64,000 bases of DNA from Tissierellaceae bacterium (GCA_023229175.1 JALNZV010000006.1:1-64000), one strand, 5' to 3'; positions 36,544 to 45,257 are shown, counted from the stretch's first letter. Numbers and translations: made by a program. Notes: generated by a model from the letters alone, not told the origin.

Positions 36544-37140
36544 CTATTTTAATTTTATTGATGAATCTTGGACCTTCGGTATATCTAGCCTCAACAGAGA
36601 AAGATATATACTTTTATATATGATATCTGCCATATTCATTACAATGGACAGCCTAGTATTTTGCAGTACCATATATTCCATCATACCGCCGATATTGACA
36701 ATTCCCGTAATAGAGACATCTCCTATGGCTGGAAGTACCTTATTTACCCCAGCACCTGGATTTAGGGGTGTATTTTTTATGGATAAATACCCTACCCTGT
36801 TTTGATTACCCAGAGATGAATCTATGGCAAGGACAAAGGGGGATTTATTATCCTCATAAATTGAACCTATGGCTTCTTCTAGATTTTTGGCGTGTATTGG
36901 TTCTTCTAATGTGCCTACCAACTGGATATTATCATAGGATTTAATTAAGGATGACAATTTATGCCCGACTAAAGGGCCTAGGGAATCTCCCGTAGATCTA
37001 TCGGTGCCAATACATAGGATTATAAGTTCCATTTCATAGGAAAAACCTTCAGATAAATATTTATATACTAGACTAGAAAACTGAGTTAATGCCAGGGGGG
37101 AATTAGAATCGATATAATTATTCTTGAAAAATAAGCTCAT
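36544..37140 (-). CDS. yyaC: spore protease-like protein YyaC (DUF1256)
   Basis: About 198 aa on the opposite strand to its neighbours. ILCIGTDRSTGDSLGPLVGHKL, VLAIDSSLG and LNPGAGVNKVLPAIGDVSITGIVNIGG are the YyaC/Gpr-like motifs, with the Asp residues of the germination-protease-type fold. YyaC is a sporulation gene in Bacillus and is usually located near parAB, so it supports a spore-forming organism. The ATG at 37140 follows GGAGGAAATT; the upstream 15 codons are dropped. Confidence 0.9.
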   Translation of the reverse strand: MSLFFKNNYIDSNSPLALTQFSSLVYKYLSEGFSYEMELIILCIGTDRSTGDSLGPLVGHKLSSLIKSYDNIQLVGTLEEPIHAKNLEEAIGSIYEDNKSPFVLAIDSSLGNQNRVGYLSIKNTPLNPGAGVNKVLPAIGDVSITGIVNIGGMMEYMVLQNTRLSIVMNMADIIYKSIYLSLLRLDIPKVQDSSIKLK

Positions 37141-37462
37141 TTGTAATTTCCTCCTATTGAAGTATCCCCATGTAAAAGAAGACAATACTAACAGTATCTC
37201 CCAAAGACCAATTAAAATACAGAACAGGGATATTGAATTTATTAATATAATGTAATACTTTTATTTCAGGTCATGGGGTATAATAATATCTTTATGCGTT
37301 GGAATTACAAATATTCGGAATGAGAATAATAAAGTTTTTATGGAATATAATAATAATAAATTAGACAGGCATATAGTTGAAAAAATGAAAAATTGTGGTA
37401 TAATTGTTACAGAATGGTTACAAAACATTGAATTAATAATCTTGAACTAGGAGGAAAAAAAT
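37141..37462. other. divergent intergenic region yyaC / M23 peptidase
   Basis: These 322 bp carry no ORF. They should hold the yyaC promoter on the minus strand, possibly recognised by a sporulation sigma factor, but no clear hexamers were picked out, and the plus-strand promoter at 37377-37404. Confidence 0.6.
37377..37404 (+). promoter_or_regulatory. promoter of the M23 peptidase gene
   Basis: TTGAAA (37377-37382), a 16-bp spacer and TATAAT (37399-37404) with TG one base upstream, an extended -10. It lies 58 bp before the gene start. Confidence 0.75.
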
Positions 37463-38941
37463 ATGGAAGACCCAAATTCAGGGAAAATAGACCTAGAAGG
37501 ATTAAAGAAACAGTTTTCTAAAATCATAGATAGTTTGAAAAAGATACAACTTAAAAAAATTGATTTTAGTAAAGTCAGGGAAATAGAAAGCAAAAAGAAG
37601 ATTACATATTTGAAAATAGCATTAAGCAGCTTTATGATTGTCACCATATTAGCATTAAGTGTTACAGGGTACAGAATTCACGAAGCAAAATTAAAGGCCT
37701 ACGATGTGTACTTAGGTCAATATAAAATGGGGACCATAAGAGATCAAGAGGAAATACAACTTGTCATAGAAAATCTAAAAAGGGATTTATCCAGTAGATA
37801 CCATATGGATATTGCATTGCATGAGGACATAAGCTTTGAAGAGACGAAGGCAAAGGATCAAATGATAACGTCTGTAGAAGACTTGGAGAGATCCTTTATG
37901 GAAAAGGTAGATTTTAAGGTCTACGGATACATGCTAAAGGTAAATGGATTAGAGGTAGGTTCTCTTAAAACCAAAGAGGAAATTGAGGATATAATAGAAA
38001 GAATAAAAGAACCTTATATTGCCATGATGGAAGGCATTGAACTAAAGGATATTAGAATAGTAGAGGATATAGAAATAGTTAAGGAAGAGATGCCCCTGTA
38101 TAAAATCGGGAATCCAGAAAAGATATACGAATACCTGGTTACAAGTACAGAAGTAGTTAGGACCCATACGGTGGAAGTAGGGGAGAGCCTTTGGACCATT
38201 GCCAAGATTTACGATTTAACAGTGGACGATTTAATTACTGCAAACCCTGAAAGAAATCCAGATAAGCTGCAAATAGGTGACGAAATTAAGTTAGTGGTTC
38301 CAAAGCCCGTGCTTACTGTGGCTACAGTTGCTGAAGTAGAGTACACAGAAAAAGTTAAGTTTGACACAGAAACAGAGTACGATAAAAATATGTACAAAAC
38401 TGAAAAAAAGACAAAAGTCGCCGGCGTAAGTGGGGAAAAGCTAGTTACAGCCAACGAAATAAAATATAATGGGATTTTAGAAGAAAAGGAAATTGTATGG
38501 GAAGAGGTTGTAAAAGAACCAGTAACAGAAGTAGTCGTTAGGGGGACAAAAGAACCTCCAAAGACAGTTGCAACTGGATTATTTTTAATGCCCACAAGGG
38601 GGACAATTTCCTCTAGATACGGCATGAGATGGGGCAGGATGCACAATGGCTTAGATATAGCAGCTAAAATGGGAACACCTATAAATGCTGCGGATGGTGG
38701 AACTGTAGTATTTGCAGGGACAAAGAGTACTTATGGAAAGATGGTAGAAGTAGATCACGGAAATGGATACAAGACTAGATACGCTCACTGCAGCTCAATC
38801 TTGGTAAAAGTCGGGGACAAAGTATATAAAGGACAACATATTGCCAACGTTGGAAATACAGGCAATTCCACTGGACCACATTTACATTTTGAAGTATTGA
38901 AAAATGGGAAAAATCAAAACCCAGCAAATTTTGTAAAGTAA
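37463..38941 (+). CDS. membrane-anchored M23 family peptidoglycan endopeptidase with LysM and G5 domains
   Basis: A 492-aa cell-wall hydrolase. There is a basic cytoplasmic start and one membrane helix (about 52-72), a region of about 150 residues without a recognised domain, then a LysM domain (about 232-280, HTVEVGESLWTIAKIYDL), a G5 domain (about 290-370) and a C-terminal M23 (LytM) domain. The zinc ligands are visible in HNGLDIA, YAHCSS and HLHFEV. It should cut peptide cross-bridges outside the cell. AGGAGG precedes the ATG. Confidence 0.93.
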   Translation: MEDPNSGKIDLEGLKKQFSKIIDSLKKIQLKKIDFSKVREIESKKKITYLKIALSSFMIVTILALSVTGYRIHEAKLKAYDVYLGQYKMGTIRDQEEIQLVIENLKRDLSSRYHMDIALHEDISFEETKAKDQMITSVEDLERSFMEKVDFKVYGYMLKVNGLEVGSLKTKEEIEDIIERIKEPYIAMMEGIELKDIRIVEDIEIVKEEMPLYKIGNPEKIYEYLVTSTEVVRTHTVEVGESLWTIAKIYDLTVDDLITANPERNPDKLQIGDEIKLVVPKPVLTVATVAEVEYTEKVKFDTETEYDKNMYKTEKKTKVAGVSGEKLVTANEIKYNGILEEKEIVWEEVVKEPVTEVVVRGTKEPPKTVATGLFLMPTRGTISSRYGMRWGRMHNGLDIAAKMGTPINAADGGTVVFAGTKSTYGKMVEVDHGNGYKTRYAHCSSILVKVGDKVYKGQHIANVGNTGNSTGPHLHFEVLKNGKNQNPANFVK

Positions 38942-38963
38942 GGAAGCTAAGGCTTCCTTTTTG
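38941..38963 (+). terminator. terminator after the M23 peptidase gene
   Basis: AGGAAGC and GCTTCCT form a 7-bp stem around TAAG, starting at the stop codon, followed by TTTT. Confidence 0.85.
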
Positions 38964-39052
38964 ATTTAAAGGTATATAGATATATGGGGAATTGTCTGAT
39001 ATAATTACAATAATGCAATAGGATTTAGAAGAATGTATAGGGGGTAAAAGAT

Positions 39053-40846
39053 ATGGCCTATCTGAGATTAATTCAGAAGACTCTGCAAGAATGGGCTGAA
39101 ACAGTGGCATCTGCACTCAATATAGATGTGACCATAACTGATAAAAATCTGACTAGAATAGTAGGTACTGGAAGGTTTTACAGCAAAATCGAAGAAAGCA
39201 GCCCAGAAGAATCCCTATTCGCAAAAGTCATCGAGTCAAAAACGCCAAATATAAATTTAATTGTCAGAGACGAAAAGATATGCAGGGAATGCCCTGCTTA
39301 CGATTATTGCTCTGAATACGCCAACATGACATATCCCTTGTCCATCAACAATCAGGTAATAGGTGTAGTAAGTTTTGCATCCTTTGACGTAAAACAGGGA
39401 GAGATAATGTCCATAAAGAAAGATGAATACTTTCGGATGCTTAAACAGTTAGCGGAAATGATAGAAAATGAAATTTCAAGGATAATAATAGCTAATAAAT
39501 TGAAAACCAACTATATTGCAGTAGACGAAATAATAAACAACTTAAATAAAGGGATAATAATATTAAACTCTCAAAATAAGATCATACATATTAATATAAA
39601 AGCCCTGGAAGTCCTAAATAAGAATTTATCGGATTACAAGATATTGGACAAACATATAAATACCATAGTAAAGAAAATTAACCTGCGAGATACGGGAAAT
39701 AAGGATACTGTTGGATATTGGGATATAAATGGAAAGGACACTAGGGTCAGATATAACATTAGCAAGATATTTTTAGAGGATGGTAAGTTTTCAACCATAA
39801 TAAGCTTCGATGAGATTAAGGAAATTATAGACATCGCCAAGACTTATGAAAACAAAGGCGAAATCGTGTTTGACGATATAATAGGTGAAAGTAAAAGCCT
39901 GTTGGAATCCATAGAAAGGTCCAAGATTGCCGCCCAAACCGATTCTACTATTCTAATTCAAGGAGAAAGCGGGACAGGTAAGGAGTTATTTGCCAGATCT
40001 ATTCACAATGAAAGTCAAAGAAGAGATGGACCCTTCATAGTGATTAATTGTGCAGGCATACCAGAGAGTCTAATGGAGTCAGAACTCTTTGGATATGAAA
40101 GAGGTGCATTTACTGGAGCAAATCCTGGAGGAAAAAAAGGAAAGATAGAATTGGCCAATAACGGCACATTGTTTTTAGATGAAATAGGGGATTTATCAAT
40201 CCACATGCAAACAAGACTTTTAAGAGTTCTGCAGGAGCGAAATGTTGAGAGGATTGGTGGCGATGGAAGGCCTGTAGATGTGAACATAAGGGTAATTGCT
40301 GCTACCCACAGAAATCTTGAGAACCTAGTAGCAAAAGGAGAATTTAGGCTCGATTTATTTTATAGACTAAACGTCATACCCATAGATTTGCCTCCATTAA
40401 AGGACAGAGAAGACGATGTATTCCTATGCTCCGACTATATAATTGATAAAATGTCTAAAAAGATTAACACAGATCCTAAGATATTGTCGAAGGAGGTCAA
40501 GGAAGTGTTTAAAGCTTATTCTTGGCCTGGAAACCTCAGGGAGTTGGAAAATATATTGGAGCATTCTCTTTGCTTCGCGAAGGGAAAGGAAATATCATTA
40601 AACGACATCCCAAAATACTTTTTTGAACACAAGTTAAATCGCAATTCTAGGGAATTAAGTGACCTGCAAGGCTATTCAAGTACGGATAAAACCTTGGAGG
40701 AATTAAGGCTGGAATTTGAAAGGTTCATTATAAAAGATTTAATTGACAAATACGGAAATACACTAGAGGGCAAGAAACTGGTGGCTGAGAGGCTCAATAT
40801 CGGATTGGCAACTTTATACAGAAAAATTGGAACATATGAAAGTTAA
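39053..40846 (+). CDS. sigma-54-dependent transcriptional activator (CdsR-like)
   Basis: A 597-aa enhancer-binding protein. The N-terminal sensor part (about 1-140) contains a Cys cluster, ICRECPAYDYC, that may sense metal, redox or a thiol. A PAS-like segment lies at about 150-260. The AAA+ domain (about 275-510) has GESGTGKE, the sigma-54 contact loop GAFTGA, DEIGDL and the arginine region. A Fis-type helix-turn-helix ends it (AERLNIGLATLYRKIG). The next gene has a -24/-12 promoter and is a cysteine desulfidase, so it is probably the cysteine-responsive regulator, comparable to CdsR of Clostridioides difficile; this pairing is inference. Confidence 0.9.
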   Translation: MAYLRLIQKTLQEWAETVASALNIDVTITDKNLTRIVGTGRFYSKIEESSPEESLFAKVIESKTPNINLIVRDEKICRECPAYDYCSEYANMTYPLSINNQVIGVVSFASFDVKQGEIMSIKKDEYFRMLKQLAEMIENEISRIIIANKLKTNYIAVDEIINNLNKGIIILNSQNKIIHINIKALEVLNKNLSDYKILDKHINTIVKKINLRDTGNKDTVGYWDINGKDTRVRYNISKIFLEDGKFSTIISFDEIKEIIDIAKTYENKGEIVFDDIIGESKSLLESIERSKIAAQTDSTILIQGESGTGKELFARSIHNESQRRDGPFIVINCAGIPESLMESELFGYERGAFTGANPGGKKGKIELANNGTLFLDEIGDLSIHMQTRLLRVLQERNVERIGGDGRPVDVNIRVIAATHRNLENLVAKGEFRLDLFYRLNVIPIDLPPLKDREDDVFLCSDYIIDKMSKKINTDPKILSKEVKEVFKAYSWPGNLRELENILEHSLCFAKGKEISLNDIPKYFFEHKLNRNSRELSDLQGYSSTDKTLEELRLEFERFIIKDLIDKYGNTLEGKKLVAERLNIGLATLYRKIGTYES

Positions 40847-40872
40847 AAGTGAATTACATGATCCAAAATACC

Positions 40873-40907
40873 TTCTCATATACGAGAACAATTATCATAA
40901 GTGAGAA
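40873..40907. promoter_or_regulatory. tandem upstream activator sites for the sigma-54 regulator
   Basis: Two 16-bp dyads, TTCTCATATACGAGAA (40873-40888) and TTATCATAAGTGAGAA (40892-40907), start 19 bp apart, roughly two helical turns. They lie about 110-140 bp upstream of the -24 element, the normal place for enhancer sites of a Fis-type activator. Confidence 0.65.
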
Positions 40908-41013
40908 TATCGAAATTGTATTTATACTATACTTTGATTTGATAGCAGGTACTATGTAAGCTTTCAGGGGAATTACCTTGAGTTCATCATATTTATATGG
41001 TTATTGTCAATGA

Positions 41014-41029
41014 TGGCATATAAATTGCA
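41014..41029 (+). promoter_or_regulatory. sigma-54 (-24/-12) promoter
   Basis: TGGCATATAAATTGCA has GG (41015-41016) and GC (41027-41028) separated by exactly 10 bp, matching the consensus TGGCAC-N5-TTGCA. It lies 51 bp before the desulfidase start. Confidence 0.87.
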
Positions 41030-41080
41030 TCTAATTTTAGTTAGGTTATATAGGATTAACTAAAAGGAGGCAAAAGTATA

Positions 41081-42391
41081 ATGGAAGCTATGGAAAAGGT
41101 CACCAGCGATGTTTCGGAAAAGCTACTGCAGACTTTAGTCACAGGCGTAAAGCCAGCATTGGGATGTACTGAGCCAGTAGCAGTTGGATTAGCAACGGCA
41201 AAGGCTGTAGAGCGAATAAAAGGAAAGGTAAAAAGCATAGATGTAGAGGTAAGTCCAAATATTTATAAAAATGGCATGGGTGTAGGTATACCCGGTACGG
41301 TAGAAATAGGGTTGGTGTTTGCTGCAGCCCTTGGAGTTACATGCGGAGATTCCAATTTAGGTTTTGAGGTATTTCGATATGTCAACGATGAAGCAGTGTC
41401 TGAAGCGAATACTCTGTTGGACAGGAACCTCGTCTTTGTTGTGCCTGTAATGGATAAAGGAGATTTCTTTATAAAAGCGGAGGTAACAACTGATGAAGGA
41501 AAAGGGATATGCATTATTAGGGATAGCCATACTAACATAGTCTACATCGAATCCAATGGGAGAATTATATTTAATAACGATAAGGTCAAGGAGTCAAGCT
41601 CCAATGGCAATGACTATTTAAAGGACCTAGACTTAAAGGATATAAGGGAATTTATAGAAAATGTGGATTTTACGGATATTGAATTTATGCTGGAAGGCGT
41701 AAGAATAAATATGGATATAGCGAAGGCAGGTTTGGAGCTGAAACCTGGGCCAGGTCTAGGTGCTGCCCTTAATCAATTGATATCAGAAGGATTTATGGAA
41801 AACGATATTGTAAATAAGGCAAGGGTATTGACATCTGCAGCCAGTGATGCCAGGATGGCGGGACTCAATATGCCAGTTATGAGTAGTGCAGGAAGCGGAA
41901 ATCATGGACTAACGGCAATTATACCACCCATGGTAGTATGTGAAGATATGGGATGTGATGAGGAAAAATTAGCTAGAACATTGGCATTTAGCCACTTAGT
42001 CACAGCTTACGTAAAGGTATTTACGGGGGTACTATCGCCTATATGTGGGTGTGCAGTTGCTGCAGGAGCAGGGGCCACAGCCTCAATTACTTGGGCATTA
42101 GGCGGAAATGACGAGCAAATCGGAGGCTCCATAAAGAATATAATGGGTACATTGGCAGGTATGGTTTGCGATGGAGCGAAGGGTGGCTGTGCATTTAAAT
42201 TGTCTACAGCGGCTTCGGAGGCAGTAATGCAGGCAAAATTAGCAAAATCAAATGTATTTATAAATGGTTTAGATGGACTTTTGAGCCCAAAGGCAGAGGA
42301 TGCCATTAGGAATTTAGGAAAATTTACTAAAGAAGGCATGCTAGGTGCCGATGAAAAGATTATTGAGATAATGCTAAAAAATCATAGTTAA
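41081..42391 (+). CDS. L-cysteine desulfidase family protein (UPF0597/CyuA type)
   Basis: A 436-aa protein of the serine dehydratase alpha-like UPF0597 family. ALGCTEPVAVGLATAKA near the start, GNHGLTAIIPPMVV in the middle and SPICGCAVAAGAGATASI with MVCDGAKGGCAFKL near the end contain the Cys residues that bind a 4Fe-4S cluster in this family. It converts L-cysteine to pyruvate, sulfide and ammonia. The sigma-54 promoter and adjacent activator fit induction by cysteine, as described for cdsB in C. difficile. AGGAGG precedes the ATG. Confidence 0.9.
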   Translation: MEAMEKVTSDVSEKLLQTLVTGVKPALGCTEPVAVGLATAKAVERIKGKVKSIDVEVSPNIYKNGMGVGIPGTVEIGLVFAAALGVTCGDSNLGFEVFRYVNDEAVSEANTLLDRNLVFVVPVMDKGDFFIKAEVTTDEGKGICIIRDSHTNIVYIESNGRIIFNNDKVKESSSNGNDYLKDLDLKDIREFIENVDFTDIEFMLEGVRINMDIAKAGLELKPGPGLGAALNQLISEGFMENDIVNKARVLTSAASDARMAGLNMPVMSSAGSGNHGLTAIIPPMVVCEDMGCDEEKLARTLAFSHLVTAYVKVFTGVLSPICGCAVAAGAGATASITWALGGNDEQIGGSIKNIMGTLAGMVCDGAKGGCAFKLSTAASEAVMQAKLAKSNVFINGLDGLLSPKAEDAIRNLGKFTKEGMLGADEKIIEIMLKNHS

Positions 42392-42397
42392 GAAGGC

Positions 42398-42441
42398 CAG
42401 GTAGATAGTTTAATTTGCATTAACTATCTACCTGACTTTTT
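42398..42441. terminator. bidirectional terminator
   Basis: CAGGTAGATAGTT and AACTATCTACCTG form a perfect 13-bp stem between two converging genes, the desulfidase (plus) and the protease fragment (minus). ACTTTTT follows on the plus strand. Confidence 0.85.
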
Positions 42442-42445
42442 ATGT

Positions 42446-43282
42446 CTATTTTTTATAATCGTATAATATTAACAGGGCCAAAAGTAAAATCAAATCTTCT
42501 AACAATTCTTTGCGGTTAATTTCAAATCCTATGTCGGCGATGTCTTCCAAATCCTTTGTATTATCTATGGTACCATCTGAAAATAGCAACTTAAGATTTA
42601 ACAGACCAGCACCTTGATTTTCCTTAGTATCTTTTAAATCAATACAAGAATCAATGACTTTATTCTTTACTTCCTGAGGTGTAAGCAGGTTAAATTCGTT
42701 TAATAAAAGGGCTGCAGATCCAGAAACCAATGGAGTAGCCATAGAGGTCCCGCTTAAGGAAGAATATCCATCTAAATCGACATTTGACAGGGACTTTATA
42801 TTGACTCCAGGGGCTACTATATCTGGCTTCATTAACCCCTCAAAGGTGGGGCCACGGCTGGAAAAAGGTGCAATTGTATCGTCTGAAGTATCTACGGTAC
42901 CCATATGATCTGAAGCTCCTACTGTGATTACAGAATTACTAATTCCAGGAGATAAAATTGTACCCTCAGTTGGACCACTATTACCTGCAGCGGCAATGAC
43001 TATAAGCCCAGCCTTTACAGCTGCATCTACGGCTTTACATAGTGGATCTTTTTGGCATGGAATATTAGATGGGGTACCGAGAGATAGATTTATTATCTTT
43101 GTATTGTATTTTTCCTTTGTTTCGATAATATAAGATATTGCTTCAATGATATCTGAGGCATCCCCGCTACCTTGAGAATCTAATGCTTTTATTCCCAGAA
43201 TATTGGCCTTGGGAGCAATTCCTAAGTATTTACCCATGGATGAAAATCCATTTCCTGCGATGATGCCAGCTACATGAGTTAC
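42446..43282 (-). pseudogene. subtilisin-like S8 serine protease, 5' part lost to element insertion
   Basis: The reading frame continues to 43348, but similarity to S8 peptidases begins only at THVAGIIAGNG. NSGPTEG (oxyanion Asn) and the catalytic Ser in LSGTSMATPLVSG are intact. The strand with the catalytic Asp is missing, and the expected HGTH reads VHVTH. The extra N-terminal residues are encoded by element DNA. A conjugative element has therefore cut the gene near 43280; the missing part should lie beyond its other end, outside this window. The C-terminus is a hydrophobic, basic tail (LILLLALLILYDYKK), suggesting membrane attachment of the original enzyme. Confidence 0.85.
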
Positions 43283-43350
43283 GTGAACCATAAGCCAAAA
43301 AATGTAATGGCTTGATTTCAATGGGTGTGGAGGTTGAATTATAAACATTA

Positions 43351-43611
43351 ACTAGTAAAAACTAGATTTGACGAGTAGAAATTAAATTTGTCAAGTAGAT
43401 TTCTAGTAAAAATAGAGCTAACATTGAAAAATACACATAAGTTTAAAATTAGAACTTAACTAGTAGTTTTTAAATTTGACGAGTAGATTTCAAATTTGTC
43501 AAGTAACTCTACTAGTAAAACATAAAAAGCTTGATAAATAGCGATATTACAGGAACAAGAATTAACTAGTAATAAATTAGCTTAACAAGTAAATTTTATA
43601 ATTAGCGAGTA
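43351..43611 (+). repeat. three clusters of 20-bp-periodic direct repeats (iteron-like)
   Basis: The 7-mer ACTAGTA or a variant (ACGAGTA, TCAAGTA, ACAAGTA, GCGAGTA) begins at 43351, 43371, 43391; 43459, 43479, 43499; and 43565, 43585, 43605. Within each cluster the spacing is exactly 20 bp, and several units end in AAATTTG. Extra copies lie at 43402 and 43511. All point the same way. They occupy the end of the conjugative element beside its junction, so they may bind the recombinase or a partition/replication protein. The 311-bp gap 43349-43659 holds nothing else. Confidence 0.9.
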
Positions 43612-43659
43612 ATAAATATATATCGTTTAAAATATGCTCTATACAAAAAAATAGGTGGG

Positions 43660-43890
43660 ATGATGATGAAAAAAATAAAAAGTGTAAGGAAACTTTGCTT
43701 TCTTTGTATGGAAGAACATGATGTAGATATTGTAGAAATAATGGATAATGAAATTTATAAAAATAAAGAGGTAACTTTCCCTGCTATTTATGAATACTGC
43801 TTTAATACTAATGAGTTTTTAGAAAATGAAGAAATGATTAAAAATAACAGTATGTCCATGAAAGATGCATATCTAAAAAGTATAAAATAG
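43660..43890 (+). CDS. small cysteine-containing protein, YgiT/MqsA-like zinc-finger remnant
   Basis: A 76-aa acidic/basic protein. RKLCFLCMEEHDVDIVEI followed by VTFPAIYEYC and ending MSMKDAYLKSIK recalls the N-terminal zinc finger of MqsA/YgiT-type antitoxins, but the second CxxC is reduced to one Cys (YCFNTNEF). GGTGGGATGATG precedes the start. It lies between repeat clusters 3 and 4, so it could be a DNA-binding or regulatory protein of the element. The function is not known. Confidence 0.6.
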   Translation: MMMKKIKSVRKLCFLCMEEHDVDIVEIMDNEIYKNKEVTFPAIYEYCFNTNEFLENEEMIKNNSMSMKDAYLKSIK

Positions 43891-43897
43891 TTATTAT

Positions 43898-43918
43898 AAA
43901 GGGCCAGGTGCCCTTTTT
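43898..43918 (+). terminator. terminator after the small cysteine-containing ORF
   Basis: AAAGGGC and GCCCTTT form a 7-bp stem around CAGGT, followed by TTTT. Confidence 0.85.
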
Positions 43919-43950
43919 TAGTTGGAGAAAAATGGAATACATAAAACTTA

Positions 43951-43997
43951 ACTAGTAATTTTAAAATGTAACGAGTAGATTTTTAAATTATCCAGTA
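43951..43997 (+). repeat. fourth cluster of 20-bp-periodic repeats
   Basis: ACTAGTA (43951), ACGAGTA (43971) and TCCAGTA (43991) repeat the exact 20-bp spacing of the three clusters upstream. It lies 100 bp before the serine recombinase start and could control that gene. Confidence 0.85.
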
Positions 43998-44096
43998 TCA
44001 GAACTTTTAAGTTATGACACCTTAAATTAAAGTATGTAATATCAATATATACAGGGGTATCATAACTTGGTACCAAATCAAGGGGGTGGTTTTATT

Positions 44097-44693
44097 ATGA
44101 ATTATGGATATATTAGGGTATCAACTAAGGCTCAATTAGATAATAACAGTTTTGAACAACAGGAGAAGGAAATATTAGAAAGATATCATGATGCAGAAAT
44201 ATATAAAGAACAATTTACTGGTTCAAGTATGGATAGGCCAGTTTTTAATAAATTATTAGGCAAATTACAAAAGAATGATACTTTGGTAGTAACAAAATTA
44301 GATAGATTCTGTAGAACAACAAAGGAAGGATTGGAACTTATAGATGAGTTAAGTAATAGGGGAATCAGAATTCATATTTTAAATATGGGGCTTATTGAAG
44401 ATACAGCCATGGGAAAACTTATAGTTACAAATTTACTTGCATTTTCTGAATTTGAAAGTTCTATGATTATAGAAAGAACCCAACAGGGGAAGGCAATAGC
44501 CAAAGAAAAACCTTATTTTAAGGAAGGGAGGCCCAGGAAATTTAATAAAAAAACCATAGAACAGGCACTTAGAATGCTGACAGTTAATGGTGGAGGATAT
44601 AGTTATAATGAGGTTGCAGAGATTATGGGGATTAGTAGGAGTACATTAATTAGAAGGCAGAATGAGTTTAGATACAAAAAAACTAAAGATTAG
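44097..44693 (+). CDS. serine recombinase, resolvase/invertase type
   Basis: About 198 aa. The catalytic domain begins YGYIRVSTKAQLDNNSFEQQ, with the nucleophile Ser in RVST, and includes VTKLDRFCRTTKEGLELI and the helix-E region ending ERTQQGKAIAK. A C-terminal helix-turn-helix (YNEVAEIMGISRSTLIRRQ) follows. The length is that of Tn3-type resolvases or invertases, not of large serine integrases, so it more likely resolves dimers or acts within the element than integrates it. The ATG at 44097 follows AGGGGGTGG. Confidence 0.92.
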   Translation: MNYGYIRVSTKAQLDNNSFEQQEKEILERYHDAEIYKEQFTGSSMDRPVFNKLLGKLQKNDTLVVTKLDRFCRTTKEGLELIDELSNRGIRIHILNMGLIEDTAMGKLIVTNLLAFSEFESSMIIERTQQGKAIAKEKPYFKEGRPRKFNKKTIEQALRMLTVNGGGYSYNEVAEIMGISRSTLIRRQNEFRYKKTKD

Positions 44694-44713
44694 TATTAAT
44701 ACTTACTTACACC

Positions 44714-44735
44714 AGAGCCTAAGGGCTCTTTTTTA
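44714..44735 (+). terminator. terminator after the serine recombinase
   Basis: AGAGCC and GGCTCT with a TAAG loop are followed by six T. The same hairpin with identical flanks stands at 47136, part of a longer duplication. Confidence 0.85.
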
Positions 44736-44753
44736 ATGGAAAGGAGTTGAATC

Positions 44754-45257
44754 ATGCAAAATTATTCCTTACTACTAACCTACAACAAAGATACTAAAAT
44801 CTTAGACTTACTCAATAATGAAACCAAAAACGAAAAAATCTACACATCAAAAGAAGTAGAAAAAATATCCATAGATGAATCTTTTGAAATAACAGATAGG
44901 CTGGTTCAAAGAATTAAAGACACAGCAAGGTTTAATGATTTTCCACTACTAGGATACTTTTATAAAAAAGAAGGGGAGGATTACATATCCATTGCAATAG
45001 TAAATCAAAAAGGGGGAGTTGGTAAAACTACCACCGTATTAAATCTAGGTTATGCATTATCAGAAATAGGAAAAGAGGTTCTATTAATTGATTTTGACCC
45101 ACAAGCAAGTTTAACAGCTGCACTAGGATGTAATGTAGAAGATAAAGCTAATATACAAATATTAATGGCATTGGCTATAGCTTTATCTTTTCCAATCAAC
45201 ATTAACAGTATTAGTCTAGGTTGTATTAGCAAAATTAGGATTAAGTCTTATGTTTAG
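44754..45257 (+). pseudogene. chimeric pseudogene: 115-aa ORF head + ParA head + VirB6-like tail
   Basis: Residues 1-82 copy the start of the ORF at 47176; the frame then enters a ParA Walker region (NQKGGVGKTTTVLNLGYALSE) copied from 47562-47741; after about 45181 it enters DNA homologous to the VirB6-like gene from 63028, but in the wrong frame. The three parts are internal deletions of one backbone. The first junction falls at a shared GCAATA. No working protein is expected; the P-loop part could still be translated. Confidence 0.88.

Noticed and set aside
43283..43348. N-terminal extension of the protease ORF up to 43348
   Set aside because: Those codons read element DNA and resemble no protease; the true 5' part has been displaced by the insertion.
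44097..44693. Serine recombinase as the integrase of the element
   Set aside because: At about 198 aa it is resolvase/invertase size and lacks the large C-terminal DNA-binding domains of serine integrases; integrase is probably outside the window.
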